Assembly: GCA_008330645.1 (NCBI GenBank)
Contig: VLTN01000032.1
Location: 248,001 to 312,000 of the forward strand
DNA: 64,000 nucleotides
From: Cafeteria roenbergensis
Taxonomy: Eukaryota > Sar > Bigyra > Bicosoecida > Cafeteriaceae
Reading direction: 5' to 3'
Shown: positions 36,101 through 45,500 of the stretch, in pieces
Numbering within the stretch: position 1 is the first letter of the stretch
Layout: every line of letters begins with the position of its first letter
Program-made: the position numbers and the translations under genes
Notes under the pieces: model-generated
Databases searched by the model: none
Seen by the model: only the letters and a program-made list of their open reading frames with translations
Told to the model about the DNA's origin: nothing

Positions 36101-36771
36101 CCGGTGCCACTGGCTCATGATCGCATGGCCTCCGCCGGTTCCGAGCCACCCCTGCGCACAAAAGACCACCCGGAGCCGAGGGTTGGGGACTGTTTCATGG
36201 CCGGGCGAGCATGCAGCCCCCCGCTGGTCGCAGGCACTCGGTCGCGCTCGCCGACTGGACTCTGACTCACGCTCGGCAGCATCAGGCAGCCGCCTGCCTT
36301 CAGGTTTACGAGGCGGCTGTGCAGGTCGATCACCTGGTCCCGCACAGTGTCGCCAGACCCAGCCACCGTCCCTTCGTCCATGCAGGCAGCAGCGTCGCGC
36401 AAGCGCGCGGGATCCATTCGCCACCCGTGAGCCTCTGCCATTGCGGCCAGTGCTGTCACCAGCTTGACCATGACTTTGAGCGAGGGGACGCTTCGGTTCC
36501 CCTCCAATTCGGTGTCCTCTACGAAGGGGTCGCCTGCGGGCGTGCCAAGGCGGACGGGTGGGCTTGCGGCGTGGCGCTGGGCGGCGACGGGAGACCGCCG
36601 CGCGCACGCACAACGCTGCAACGCCGTGCTCTCCCAGGGCAAGGGCTTGCCAAGGCCGGCCTCACCGAACTCGCCAACGTATGCACCATCCAGCCAGAAC
36701 TTGGTTCCTGCCGGGTAGACCTCGAACGAGGGCTCCCGCGGCCCCGACGCAGCCGCGCTGTGCGCTGCCAT
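24101..36771 (-). CDS. Giant DUF3638-like P-loop (helicase-like) protein, 4,183 aa
   Basis: Exons 36771-36271 and 36151-24101 join in phase 0 (119-nt GTGAGT...GCAG intron). The 12-kb second exon is uninterrupted. The splice gives LPS|GWLGTGGGHAI, matching the N-terminal part of very large DUF3638-type proteins of protists and fungi, function unknown. Late in the protein is a P-loop-like GMGKTACVSPL (about residue 2890), then QVVPSALLAQTQTLL, a DEVDMLF motif (about 3035), GFSGTPNDLIPLEL (about 3448) and QCHTTGMDIKQ (about 3595). This order resembles a superfamily 2 helicase-type ATPase. An EF-hand-like loop (ADSHRSGRLGPAE, about 4108) sits near the C-terminus. The first exon holds a possible extra 78-nt GTGCG...GCAG intron (36611-36534) that would remove 26 unusual residues without changing frame. 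The family assignment is from motif memory; gene reality is very secure. Confidence 0.85.
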
Positions 36772-37164
36772 TTCGATCCCCGCTTGCAGCTTGCGACTTC
36801 CGCCGGCGCACGCAGAAATGGCCCTGCAGTGATGCGAGCAGCAGTACACGTTCAGGCATGCACCCGGGCGAGAGGGGCCGTCACGCGGCACGCCGCGTCA
36901 GGAGCACTTGGCGGGTCACTTGCGCGCGCACACTCACTGCGGTTTGTGCGCAGCGCGCCGGAGTGCTTCACGCAGGAGCTCTGCGGGCTCGCACCGAACC
37001 TGCCGGTCCAGAAACGAGTGCGCTATCAGCAGGGTGCGTGCGCTGGCGGCCAGGCGAACCGCAAGCGGTTCTGCGCGAGAGCCAACATTGACACCACGCT
37101 CTGCCCGTGTGACTCAACGCGTGGCATCCCTCAGTGTCAGAGCAGCGAAGTGATCTGGCCGCAG
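36772..37164. other. Intergenic, 393 bp
   Basis: This is the upstream region of the DUF3638-like giant gene and the 3' flank of the nucleoside-hydrolase-like gene. No further gene or RNA is recognised. Confidence 0.45.
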
Positions 37165-38754
37165 TCACTCCGTCTTCTTGCCACGCCGCGCGGCCTGGCG
37201 GCGGGCACATCCGGCCGGCCGCCAGCCCCTGGCCACAGCCACCGCAAACGCGACCGCCCCAGCGCAACACGCAATCCCAGTGAGCACCGCGCACAGCACG
37301 GGCAGCGCGATGTACGGATTGAGCAGCCCGTCGTCAAGGAAGGCCCCTTCCATTTGCTTGCCCGGCAGGGCGTGAGGGACGTAAAACGCGAGGGCAAGCG
37401 CCCGAACCAGCGGAGCGGGCTCGAGCCGCTGCCCCTGTTCCAGTTCGAACAGCTGAGCCCGTGACGGCACCAGGACGACGCCCGGGTCCAGCATCGACAC
37501 GCCGCCCAGCGGGTCCTCGTCCGGGTCCGACGAGGGCCACGGCATGCTGCGGAGGTCGGCTGCAAGCAAGTCGGCGTCGTCCGGCACCAGGTTGCTCGGC
37601 AGCGGGACTCGCTTTCGCCCCCCCGCCGTTGCCAGCAGAAGCTGCGCCTGCTGCGCGGAAAACCCCAGCCTGACAGCTGCCTCCTGGGAGCCGCTCCAGC
37701 TGTCCGAGTCCAGCCGCACAACATCCCACTCGCGAAACGACGCCGGCGCCAGCAGCGCGGCCACGGCAACCAGGTCGCACAGCAGCCCCGCGGGCGCCCC
37801 GCCGTGCCGCAGCATTGTGGGCTCCGCGGCCCGCCCTCGCTGCCCCTCCGGCGGCACGGCCCCCCTGCCCGCCCCGGCTGGAAAGTGCTCGCGCAGCGCC
37901 GGCTGGAGCGCCTGGCCAGCTGCCTCTCCTGGCCCCGCCGCCGGCCCCACCAGCGCGTCCCACACATCCTGAACCCAGCCACGGGTGCCCTCCCCTCGCT
38001 GGGCCGCTCTGTCCAGCTGCTGTAGGTACTCGCAGGCGGCCGAGCCGGGGCACAATTCGCGCGCCGCTCGAACAAGCGCGGGTGACACCGGCGCCTCCTC
38101 GCAAGCGCGCCTGGGGACGAAGATGCGCGGCACAGGCGCCGACAGGACCTGAAGCGCCGCGCCCGGGTCCGACAGCCCGAGGTTGAGCGCGCCGCCGCCT
38201 GGGCCCCGCACGCCCTCCGCAAACAGCACCGCCCTCGCCCGGGACGCGATGCTCGGCTCCAGCCGCAGCGCGGCCGCAAGGTTGGTGAGCGGCCCAAGGC
38301 AAACGACGGTCACGGTGTTGACAGGGTGGGTCAGCAGCGTCTGCGCAATGAACTCGGCCGCGGGGTTGACGCCGTTCGGGTTGGGTGCCATTCCCCAGTC
38401 TGCCACTCCCGACACGCGAGGAACCGAGTCCTCGACCCCCGCCAGGCGAAGCAGCTGCATGGCATTGGTCTTTGTGTGAGCGAGCATCGCGTTCCCGTAC
38501 GTGACAGTGACCCCGAGCAGCTTGACGCGGTCCGTCGCCGCGACAAGCGAAAGGAACGCCAAGTCGTCTGCCGCATCCAGGCCCGTGCGGATCAGCCCCG
38601 CCGGATCGAAGTCGAGGATGACACCCCCAGGGAGCCACCCCGGGTCGATCGGAGGCCCCGGGCTCCGTGCGTCGGCTGATCCAAGGTCCGCGTTCGCAAG
38701 CGCTGCGGCGAGCACAACGACTGCCAGTCGCAGCAGATGTCCCCGCCCCGGCAT
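37165..38754 (-). CDS. Secreted, membrane-anchored inosine-uridine nucleoside hydrolase-like protein
   Basis: A single exon encodes 529 residues. The ATG at 38754 begins a clear signal peptide (hydrophobic core LLRLAVVVLAAALANA), although the frame stays open upstream. Nucleoside hydrolases cleave ribonucleosides to base and ribose at a Ca2+ site. Family landmarks are VILDFDP...LDAADDLAF (the DTDxxxDD motif, with about nine extra residues between Asp50 and Asp63-Asp64), GVTVTYGNA...KTNAMQLLRLAG, VTVVCLGPLTNLAAAL, LNLGLSDPGAA and LLCDLVAVAALL, where the usual His-Asp is Cys-Asp. A transmembrane helix near residue 490 is followed by a basic tail. It is probably an ectoenzyme or vacuolar protein for nucleoside salvage. 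The altered loop and lost His leave activity uncertain. Confidence 0.8.
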   Translation of the reverse strand: MPGRGHLLRLAVVVLAAALANADLGSADARSPGPPIDPGWLPGGVILDFDPAGLIRTGLDAADDLAFLSLVAATDRVKLLGVTVTYGNAMLAHTKTNAMQLLRLAGVEDSVPRVSGVADWGMAPNPNGVNPAAEFIAQTLLTHPVNTVTVVCLGPLTNLAAALRLEPSIASRARAVLFAEGVRGPGGGALNLGLSDPGAALQVLSAPVPRIFVPRRACEEAPVSPALVRAARELCPGSAACEYLQQLDRAAQRGEGTRGWVQDVWDALVGPAAGPGEAAGQALQPALREHFPAGAGRGAVPPEGQRGRAAEPTMLRHGGAPAGLLCDLVAVAALLAPASFREWDVVRLDSDSWSGSQEAAVRLGFSAQQAQLLLATAGGRKRVPLPSNLVPDDADLLAADLRSMPWPSSDPDEDPLGGVSMLDPGVVLVPSRAQLFELEQGQRLEPAPLVRALALAFYVPHALPGKQMEGAFLDDGLLNPYIALPVLCAVLTGIACCAGAVAFAVAVARGWRPAGCARRQAARRGKKTE

Positions 38755-39399
38755 GGGCAAGCCGCAAGCCGCAAGCGTGGCAGAGGCAGGCCCCTTCCCC
38801 TCCCCCTCTGCTTGCAGCTGCTGGTCGGTGCCTGCGCGGCCTGCGTGGCCCTTGCCCATCTCTGGCAAAGGCGACGCCGCGGCAGAGCCCTGCGCCTCGG
38901 CCAGCCGCCGACGAGCGGGCAGGCGCGTGACAGCGGCAGCAAGGTCGCCTGCAGGCTGACTTGTTTCGCCACCGGATGACTGGCAGCCTGGCGCTCGCGA
39001 GGGCTTGCGCCTTGACACGCGATGGCGTCGGCGTCTGCCCAAATCATTGCACCGAGGATTTGGTGCGTGGGAGTGCCGAGGCAAGCCGTGCGCCTGCAGG
39101 CGGGCGCGGCACGGAAGGTGGCACTGGCGGGCTGGGCGGCACCCCTGACTGAGCCCCGTGAGCGAGTGACGGCCGATCGGGTGGCCCGGTTGGTCGGCGC
39201 GAAGGCACGAAAACTGCCCCTCAGCCGCGGCGACAACACAACATGCAGCCGGATCAGGGCAAGCCTGGCCTGGGCAGCCGACTCGCTTGATGGGACCGCG
39301 CTCGGCAGCAGGGGGGCGCGGGGGCCACGAAGGGCTGCCCGTCGCCCGCAAGCCACGCGGCGCTGCAGGAACGCCAGTCGCCGAATGGAAGCTGCGCGC
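38755..39399. other. Intergenic, 645 bp
   Basis: This is the upstream region of the nucleoside-hydrolase-like gene. Its reading frame remains open to 39351, but the encoded residues are low-quality Arg/Pro/Ala sequence ahead of the signal peptide, so I treat it as non-coding leader or promoter. Nothing else is seen. Confidence 0.45.
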
Positions 39400-39831
39400 T
39401 CAGTGCCTCGAGCGAGGACGCCGCTGCAAGCAGCAGAGCAGCGAGCGAATCCGGGCCTGCGACTCTGGGCCCTGGATGCTCCGCATGAGCAGGTCGCCGG
39501 CCAGGGTTGTGACGAGGGCAGCCCACACGTGGTCAAACGGCATCTGAGGCGCGCACAAGGAGAAGGCCGCTGCGCCGGCGCCGCACCCCAGGAGAGAAGC
39601 CGTAAACGCCGGGACATCATAGAGAGCAGACGCCGGCGGCAGCGTCAAACCCGCAGCGACAGCCTGGGCAGCGGACCAGGTCCAGGGCCTCGCCACAAGC
39701 TCCCCGAAGAGCGGCAGCGCCAGAAACCAGCCTCCAAAGCCCAGCAACAGGCCGAACGCGGCTGCTACGCCAATCCGCCCAGCCCAGCACATGGACTCAT
39801 CCTCGTCTGAAAATTCAGGGCCCTTGATCAT
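39400..39831 (-). CDS. Small multi-span membrane protein, hypothetical (143 aa)
   Basis: This is a single exon with ATG at 39831 and TGA at 39400-39402. A short acidic N-terminus (FSDEDES) precedes three or four hydrophobic segments (AAAFGLLLGFGGWFLALPLFG, AAQAVAAGLTLPP, LLGCGAGAAAFSL, VWAALVTTLAGDLL) and a basic cytosolic-type tail (CCLQRRPRSRH). The segment pattern and loop charges look like a genuine membrane protein, not a GC-driven chance frame. I do not recognise the family. Its start faces the F-box/kelch gene 320 bp away. Confidence 0.5.
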   Translation of the reverse strand: MIKGPEFSDEDESMCWAGRIGVAAAFGLLLGFGGWFLALPLFGELVARPWTWSAAQAVAAGLTLPPASALYDVPAFTASLLGCGAGAAAFSLCAPQMPFDHVWAALVTTLAGDLLMRSIQGPESQARIRSLLCCLQRRPRSRH

Positions 39832-40151
39832 CGCCGATGGTCCTGCGCGCTGGCCGGAAATGGCAGTCGCGCTGCGCAGAAAAATGCCGTCGCTAGTGGC
39901 ACGCAGTCTGGGACGGGGGAGCGGAGCACCAGCGGCCCGAGCTGCCGCAAGGCACCCGGAAGAACCTGCACACTCGCGTTGCTGAGCCGCCGGCCAGTGG
40001 CTGGCGTGCCTCGCGAGAGTGCGCAGCTGGCGCGCTCCCCCGCTGCCAGCCGCCTCTGCCAGCGCCGTTTTCGACGAGGCGGGCGTCGGGGGCTCTAAAG
40101 TCTCCCACAGCGCAAAAATCTGCCCGCTGCCTGGCGCTGGGGCTGGTTGTC
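39832..40151. promoter_or_regulatory. Divergent promoter region, small membrane protein / F-box-kelch (320 bp)
   Basis: This head-to-head spacer should contain both promoters if the small membrane protein is real. A CTCTAAAG element sits near 40094, about 55 bp before the F-box gene ATG. Its role is a guess. Confidence 0.35.
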
Positions 40152-42446
40152 ATGCTGGGGCAGCTGCTTGGGCGAGGCGAAGAGGGCGCTGCCATGCCCG
40201 ACGTGCTGCGACACATTGCCGAGTGGTTGCACGTGCGAGACATCCTGCGGCTGGCTGGCGTGTGCAAGTCTGCCGCCAGCGCAATAGAGGGCTCGGCGGC
40301 GTGGGACGGCGCTGGCAGGCGGGCCTTTGGCGTGGGCCCTGGCTCCGCTATTCCCCGGGGCAGCAGGTCGCTGCGCGCCCTGGCCGAGCGCGCTGGCGCG
40401 GGCTTTGCGGAGGTTGTGCCGTCGGCTGGAGCAGGCGAGGGGCCCGGGGCCCGTCACGCGCCTGGAATGGCTGTGTCCGGGCACACATGCGTCTTGTTTG
40501 GTGGCGAGGCGGGGGGCGCGCTCGTGTCCGACGTGTGGGCCATGGCAATTCCGCGCCTCGTTGGCTCCGCCTCGCCTCGGGCCAGCGCAGCCGCGCCCTC
40601 CGCGCCGCAGCCTCCGCCAATAGATGCGAGCGGCCGCGTGTGCGCCGACTGGGCGCGGCTGCCGACCGAGCGCAGCGACGGCTGCGCGGCTCCGAGCCTG
40701 GTTGGCCGCGCCGGCCACGCGCTGCTGCCGGTGGCCCGGCCAGCGGGCGGAGGAGACCGCCTCGCCTGGTCCTTTCTGAGCGTCGGAGGAGAGGTCAGGC
40801 TTTCCCCGCTCGCGCAGGAGGCCGGCGCTGTTGCGGTGGCTGCGCTGCGAGGGCGGGCCACGCTGCTCGCCGACATTGCTGCCGCAGCGGCTGGTGGACG
40901 AATGACGCTTCAAGACGCAGTCGCCGCCGCCCAGAGCGCTGGCCCTGGCCTCTGGGCGCTGCCCGAGTACACGCGAGAGGCAGCGCTGGCTGCTGCTGCT
41001 GCTGCGGCTTCGTCTGCTTCGTCTGCCGCTGCGGGAAGCGGGGGGGCGGCGGAGCGCCACGGCGACGAGCCGGAGACGCTTGCAGCAGCACGGGCGCTCA
41101 TCTCTCGTGCGGAATCCATTCGGCCCAGGCTCGCGATGCAGACGGCCGCTTCTGGCGGGGAAGCTGCCGGGCAGTGGACGCCGGAGGGGCCTCTGTCGCC
41201 ACTCGCGACTGATTTGGGCGGCTTAATCGGCGGGCTGGGTGACGCGGTCCGCAGCTGGGGACTGGGTGCTGTGAGGCAGGCAGCTGCAGACATGGGACGC
41301 CCCCTTCCCAGGCAGTGCATGACCACAGACGAGGCGCTCAGCCACGCGCTGTTCGCGGCAGCGGACGGCTGCGAGGACGGCCAAGCAGCTGCAGAGGCTC
41401 GAGGCAGGGCGGTGCTGCAAGCGGTCGCGGCGGCTGCGGGGGCCGAGGCTGCTGTTGCCGATGCAGTCTGTGCGGCGCTGAGGCACTTTGGAAGGGCTTG
41501 CAGCAGCGAGGTGCTGCAACTCGAGCTGCGGCGTGGCTCCCCAGGATCTGCACTGGACGAGGCAGCTGCCGTCGGGTCCGGCGAGGTGCGGGTGGCATGG
41601 TCCGAGCTGCCGCAATCGGGCGCAGTCCCGCCGCCCCTTGCAGGACGTGCCTGCGCGAGCCTGCCTGCCGCTGCCGGCGACAAACTCCGGGCTCGAGGTG
41701 TGCTTGCGGGCGGGCACCAGTTTCGCGTGCGCTGCCGGGGCGTGCGGCGGGAAGGCACGCTGTGGATGGCGGAGCGGTGCGAGGTCGTTGCCTTTCGCAC
41801 CGCGCTTGTCAGCGTGCTCACGGTGCGAGCGGGAGCGGCAGCAGGGGGCGGGCCTGCGGTGGAGTGGGCGCAGGTGAGAGGCACTGCGCCGGGCAGTTGC
41901 GCGCTCCCAGCGCCTGTGACGGGCGCATGCGCGGCTAGGGTCCTTGCCCCTGAGATTTCGGCCGACACTGTGCTTGTGTTCGGGGGCTACGACGGCCGGC
42001 GCTGCTGTTCAGAGCTGTTTGCGGTCTCTCTTGGCCATCCTCGTGGTGTCGACGACGATGGAACGGCGGAGACGGTGGCCGTCGCAGTCGAGCCCGTGGC
42101 GGTGAGCCGCGGGTCGCAGCCGTGCAGAAGGCAAGACGCTGCATCTGCGCCCTCTGGGAGTGGCATGATCGTGTTCGGAGGCGCAGACGTGTTCAGCATC
42201 GCCGACTCTTGGGAGGTGCGGGGCCTGAGGCGAACGGCCGAGGGTGGCTTGGCAGCCAAGTGGCGCAGGCTGGTGCTGCGGGGCCTTGCCGCGCCCAGAG
42301 CGGGCGCCCCAGAGCCCCTCAGCGGGAGCGCTGCTGTTCCTACGGCAGAGGGCGGGTTCTTCGTTTTCGGGGGCGAACAGTGCGACCGCGGGCGATCCGT
42401 TGGGCATTCCAAGCGCGCCTTCGTGTGGCGCCCGTGCGCGCTCTAA
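40152..42446 (+). CDS. F-box and kelch-repeat protein
   Basis: A single exon encodes 764 residues, ATG 40152 to TAA. The N-terminal F-box (MPDVLRHIAEWLHVRDILRL, about residues 15-50) would bind SKP1 in an SCF ubiquitin ligase. Kelch signatures follow: HTCVLFGGEAGGALVSDVW near the start, then TVLVFGGYDGRRCCSELF, GMIVFGGADVFSIADSW and GFFVFGGEQCD at the end. This suggests one beta-propeller whose blades are split by a roughly 430-residue alanine-rich insertion (about residues 190-620). The insertion contains unmatched helical sequence and no recognised domain. The likely role is substrate receptor for ubiquitination; the substrate is unknown. Confidence 0.85.
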   Translation: MLGQLLGRGEEGAAMPDVLRHIAEWLHVRDILRLAGVCKSAASAIEGSAAWDGAGRRAFGVGPGSAIPRGSRSLRALAERAGAGFAEVVPSAGAGEGPGARHAPGMAVSGHTCVLFGGEAGGALVSDVWAMAIPRLVGSASPRASAAAPSAPQPPPIDASGRVCADWARLPTERSDGCAAPSLVGRAGHALLPVARPAGGGDRLAWSFLSVGGEVRLSPLAQEAGAVAVAALRGRATLLADIAAAAAGGRMTLQDAVAAAQSAGPGLWALPEYTREAALAAAAAAASSASSAAAGSGGAAERHGDEPETLAAARALISRAESIRPRLAMQTAASGGEAAGQWTPEGPLSPLATDLGGLIGGLGDAVRSWGLGAVRQAAADMGRPLPRQCMTTDEALSHALFAAADGCEDGQAAAEARGRAVLQAVAAAAGAEAAVADAVCAALRHFGRACSSEVLQLELRRGSPGSALDEAAAVGSGEVRVAWSELPQSGAVPPPLAGRACASLPAAAGDKLRARGVLAGGHQFRVRCRGVRREGTLWMAERCEVVAFRTALVSVLTVRAGAAAGGGPAVEWAQVRGTAPGSCALPAPVTGACAARVLAPEISADTVLVFGGYDGRRCCSELFAVSLGHPRGVDDDGTAETVAVAVEPVAVSRGSQPCRRQDAASAPSGSGMIVFGGADVFSIADSWEVRGLRRTAEGGLAAKWRRLVLRGLAAPRAGAPEPLSGSAAVPTAEGGFFVFGGEQCDRGRSVGHSKRAFVWRPCAL

Positions 42447-42850
42447 GCGGTCGCGTGGCCCTCCATTGACGGGCGCCTTTTCGGGAATGCGGCGGCGGCG
42501 GCAGCGGGCTCTTGTGGACGAGCCCCGAGCGTGCCGTCACGAGCGCAGTCGCGTGGAAGGCTTGCGGCGCGGCTGGCCCGCTTGCTGGGGGGTTGAGCGA
42601 GATGGTGGCCATGGCAGGCAGCGCGCAGCTGGCACACACAGCACAGGAATGCAAGGCCTGGGACAGCGATATGCACCGCCTGCCTCCCGGTGGCAAGGGG
42701 CGCTGGCGCTGGCAAAGCCCGCGCGAGAGCGCCGCTGCCGCGGGCCGGAGCACGCTGGGGCTCCGGCAGCGGCTGCGCTTGCGGTCGATGAGACAGTCTC
42801 AGCATTAGGCGCTGACCAGGGAGGGGGGGGGCCTGGGAGGCGAGCGGCGA
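42447..42850. other. Convergent intergenic, 404 bp
   Basis: This is the 3' flank shared by the F-box/kelch and DNAJC7-like genes. It has a G-rich run near 42820-42832. No gene is seen. Confidence 0.5.
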
Positions 42851-43018
42851 CTATCCATAGCTGTAGTGGAACCCGCCAGGCATGCCGCCGCCCATCCCGC
42901 CGGGCATGCCGCCCGCGCGACGACGGCGGCCGCCCCCCATGCCTCCGCCTCCCATGCCGAAGCCGCCACCCATCGCGCCGAACATGGCTTCAAACACTTC
43001 GGGGGGCACGCCCATGCC

Positions 43019-43061
<43 letters not shown>

Positions 43062-45213
43062 CCCATGCCGCCCATGCCCGCGCTCTCGTCGTCGAGGTGC
43101 TCCGGGTCCACCCCGGCGTCGTACCGGCGCTTCTTGGACTCGTCAGAGAGCACGTCCCAGGCCTCGTTCAGCTCCTTGATCTTGCTCTCGGCGATCTTGC
43201 GCTCCTGCTCCGACTTGTGGGCCAGCTTGTCGGGGTGGTGCTTCAGCGTGAGCTTCCGGTAGGCCTTCTTGATCTCCGCGGTGGTGGCGGAGCGAGGCAC
43301 GCCGAGGGTCTTGTAGAAGTCCTTCTTCGAGGCGACCTTGATCAGGCGCCTCACGGTAGGGATGCTGCGGTGAGGGGCCGGGGGGAGAGACGGAGGGGGG
43401 GCGGGGAGGGCAGCGGCTTGGCAAGGACGAGCTGGCAGCAGCAGGGGCGACGGCGGCAGCAGCAGGGGCGACGGCGGCAGCAGCAGGGGCGACGGCGGCA
43501 GCAGCAGCTGGCAGCAGCAGGGGCGACGGCGGCAGCAGCAGCCGCGGCAGCAGCAGGGGCGGGCCAGGCGAAGGCGGACCCGCCAGGCTCGGGCTCTCCG
43601 CCAGGCTCGGCGCGGCGCACTCACTCTCGGTTGATTGAGCGCAGTGTGTCCGAGTCGGGGGCCAGGTCCTTGGCCGCGTTGAGGTCGCGCAGCGCCCGCT
43701 CAAGGGCCTCCTTGCCGCCGATCTTCTGAGCGCACTCGGCGCGGCGAAGGTACCCCTTGATGTACTGGTCGTTGAGGTCGAGGCAGGCGTCGCAGTCGGC
43801 CGAGGCCAGCTCCCACTGGCGCAGGCGCATGCGTGCGGCTGCCCGGTTCGCGAAGACGGTTGAGAGGAACAGCTTCGACTCCGGCCCCAGGTCGATGCAG
43901 GCGGTGTAGGCCGTCACGGCGGCCTCGTTGTTGCCGGTGCGGAAGGCCTCGTTGCCCTCGGCCTTGAGCGCCTCCTGCTTGCGGATGGCCTTGAGCAGCT
44001 GCCCAGCGGCCGTGTTGTCCGGGTCCATCTTCATCACCTCGGAGAGGTGGCGCTGCGCCTGCGGCAGGTTGCCTTGCAGGTAGAGGCAGTTTGCGCGGAC
44101 GGTGAGGGCCCGGTTGGAGCGGCGGCCTTCCCCGGTGCGCACCACGTCGGTGATGAGGGCCATGGCTTCGTCGACCTTGCCCAGTCCGAGCAGCGCCTCG
44201 GCCTCGAGGATGTCCACCTCCGTGCTGGACTTGACTTCAGCCCGCACGCCGACGAGCTCGCGCTTGGCCTCCGCCCACTTCTTGTCGCGGGCGGCCTCGC
44301 GGGCGCGCTCCAGGTGCTTCATGGTCTTGGTGGCCTTGAGCCGCTCGGCCTTGACGCCGTCGAACCGAGGGTCGCGCAGGTGCGCCCTGGTGTGCATGTT
44401 CATGGCGCCTTCCACGTCGCCCTGCGGTCGGGCCAGCGCAGCGCGCAGCGCATCGAGGCGAGGGAGCGGGGAGCGGGGTTGGGGGCCGCGGCGCGGCGGG
44501 GGGGAGCCCAATTTCAGCGGGTGCTGCAAAGCGCTCTGCCCCGCGCGGTCGCTGCGTCCGTGGCCGGGCGCTACGGCCTACGGCCGGGACGGGAGAGCGA
44601 AGCAGCGCGTGGTGCAGCGGAGCGAGGCCTGCCGGGCGTTCGCCGGACGCAGCCGGGGCGACGGCACCGACCGAGCCGGCCCGGCTGCCGTGCAATTCGA
44701 CTTCGTCTGGCCGGTGCCGGATCAGGCAGCAAAGGTGCCGCAGCAGCAGCGCCGCGGGCCGCGCACAGGCGCCGCGGCTCGCCGCCCCCATCGTGCTCCC
44801 CACCATCACCAAGGCGGGGGCGCGCGGCCGCGGCGCAGCGCGAGGCGGCGCCTCGCCACCCACGTGGGCCGCACGAATGCTCCACTCCAGCCAACTCTGT
44901 GTCTCACCATCCGAAGGCGGGCCGTGGCGCCGCGCATGTACGCCTTCATGAAGTCGGGCCTGAGCTCGATGGCCTTGTCGCAGTCCTGGACGGCGTCCTG
45001 GAAACGCCCGCACATCATGGCGGCAGCCGCTCGGTTCGCATAGAACGCCGAGTTGGCGGGGTCGACGGCGATGGCCTTGCCGTACGCATCGATGGCCGCG
45101 TTGTACTGGCCTGCCTTGTACTTTTCGTTCCCTTCGGCCTTGAATGCCTCGGCGCGAGCCTTGTCCTCGCTCGAAACGGCGGCCGCCGCAGCGGCTGAAG
45201 ATGACGAGGCCAT
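42851..45213 (-). CDS. DNAJC7: DNAJC7-type TPR and J-domain co-chaperone
   Basis: Exons 45213-44908, 44421-43625 and 43364-42851 give 538 residues; introns are phase 0 and 2 with GTGAG...CCGCAG. The protein bridges HSP70 and HSP90: TPR units bind the chaperone C-termini and the J domain stimulates HSP70. Exon 1 begins with a TPR ([21 protein letters not shown]). Exon 2 holds further TPRs ([36 protein letters not shown]). Exon 3 carries the J domain ([21 protein letters not shown]) with HPD in LKHHPDK. It ends in a Gly/Met-rich repeat (GGMGGM) and HYSYG. TPR-TPR-J order and length match animal DNAJC7/TPR2. It is divergent from RECQL4 (287 bp between ATGs). Confidence 0.95.
43008..43081 (-). 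repeat. GMGGM-coding trinucleotide-rich repeat in DNAJC7-like gene
   Basis: CCCATGCCG-type units recur about eight times in frame and encode the Gly-Met-Gly tail after the J domain. Gly/Met- or Gly/Phe-rich segments often follow J domains. Confidence 0.8.
43433..43560. repeat. 21-bp minisatellite in DNAJC7-like intron 2
   Basis: Units of about 21 bp with core CAGCAGCAGGGGCGACGGCGG recur about five times, some with an extra CAGCAG. They occupy half of the 260-nt intron 43365-43624. The array lies between good splice sites and the frames on both sides are intact, so it is intronic. Confidence 0.85.
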
Positions 45214-45500
45214 GCTCGCAGCACTCACGGCGGGACTCCTCCCTGCCGGTCGGTTCGGGGTGGGCGACGAGGGTGTAACGTCGCGCTCGCAGCGCAGGGG
45301 CACACGCCAACCGCACGGGTGGGGGAGGGCTGTCGCTTGCCGACTGCCCGCGTGCTGGCGGCGCGGCGCGCACGGGCGTTGGCCTCGCCACTGCCGGCCC
45401 TCTGTCGAGCGACGACTGTGCCGGCAGAGGCGGCGCCCGCGGCAATTGCGGACCGCGTTCAAATGCTGCAACTCGCGGCCCCCCGCCGCCCCGGCGCGAT
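45214..45500. promoter_or_regulatory. Divergent promoter region DNAJC7-like / RECQL4 (287 bp)
   Basis: This spacer lies between two start codons on opposite strands. Both promoters must be here or in 5' leaders. No canonical core element is visible. Confidence 0.5.

Noticed and set aside
38755-39351. N-terminal extension of the nucleoside-hydrolase-like frame
   Set aside because: The frame is open, but the peptide is Arg/Pro/Cys-rich filler and would place the signal peptide internally. The ATG at 38754 fits a secreted protein.
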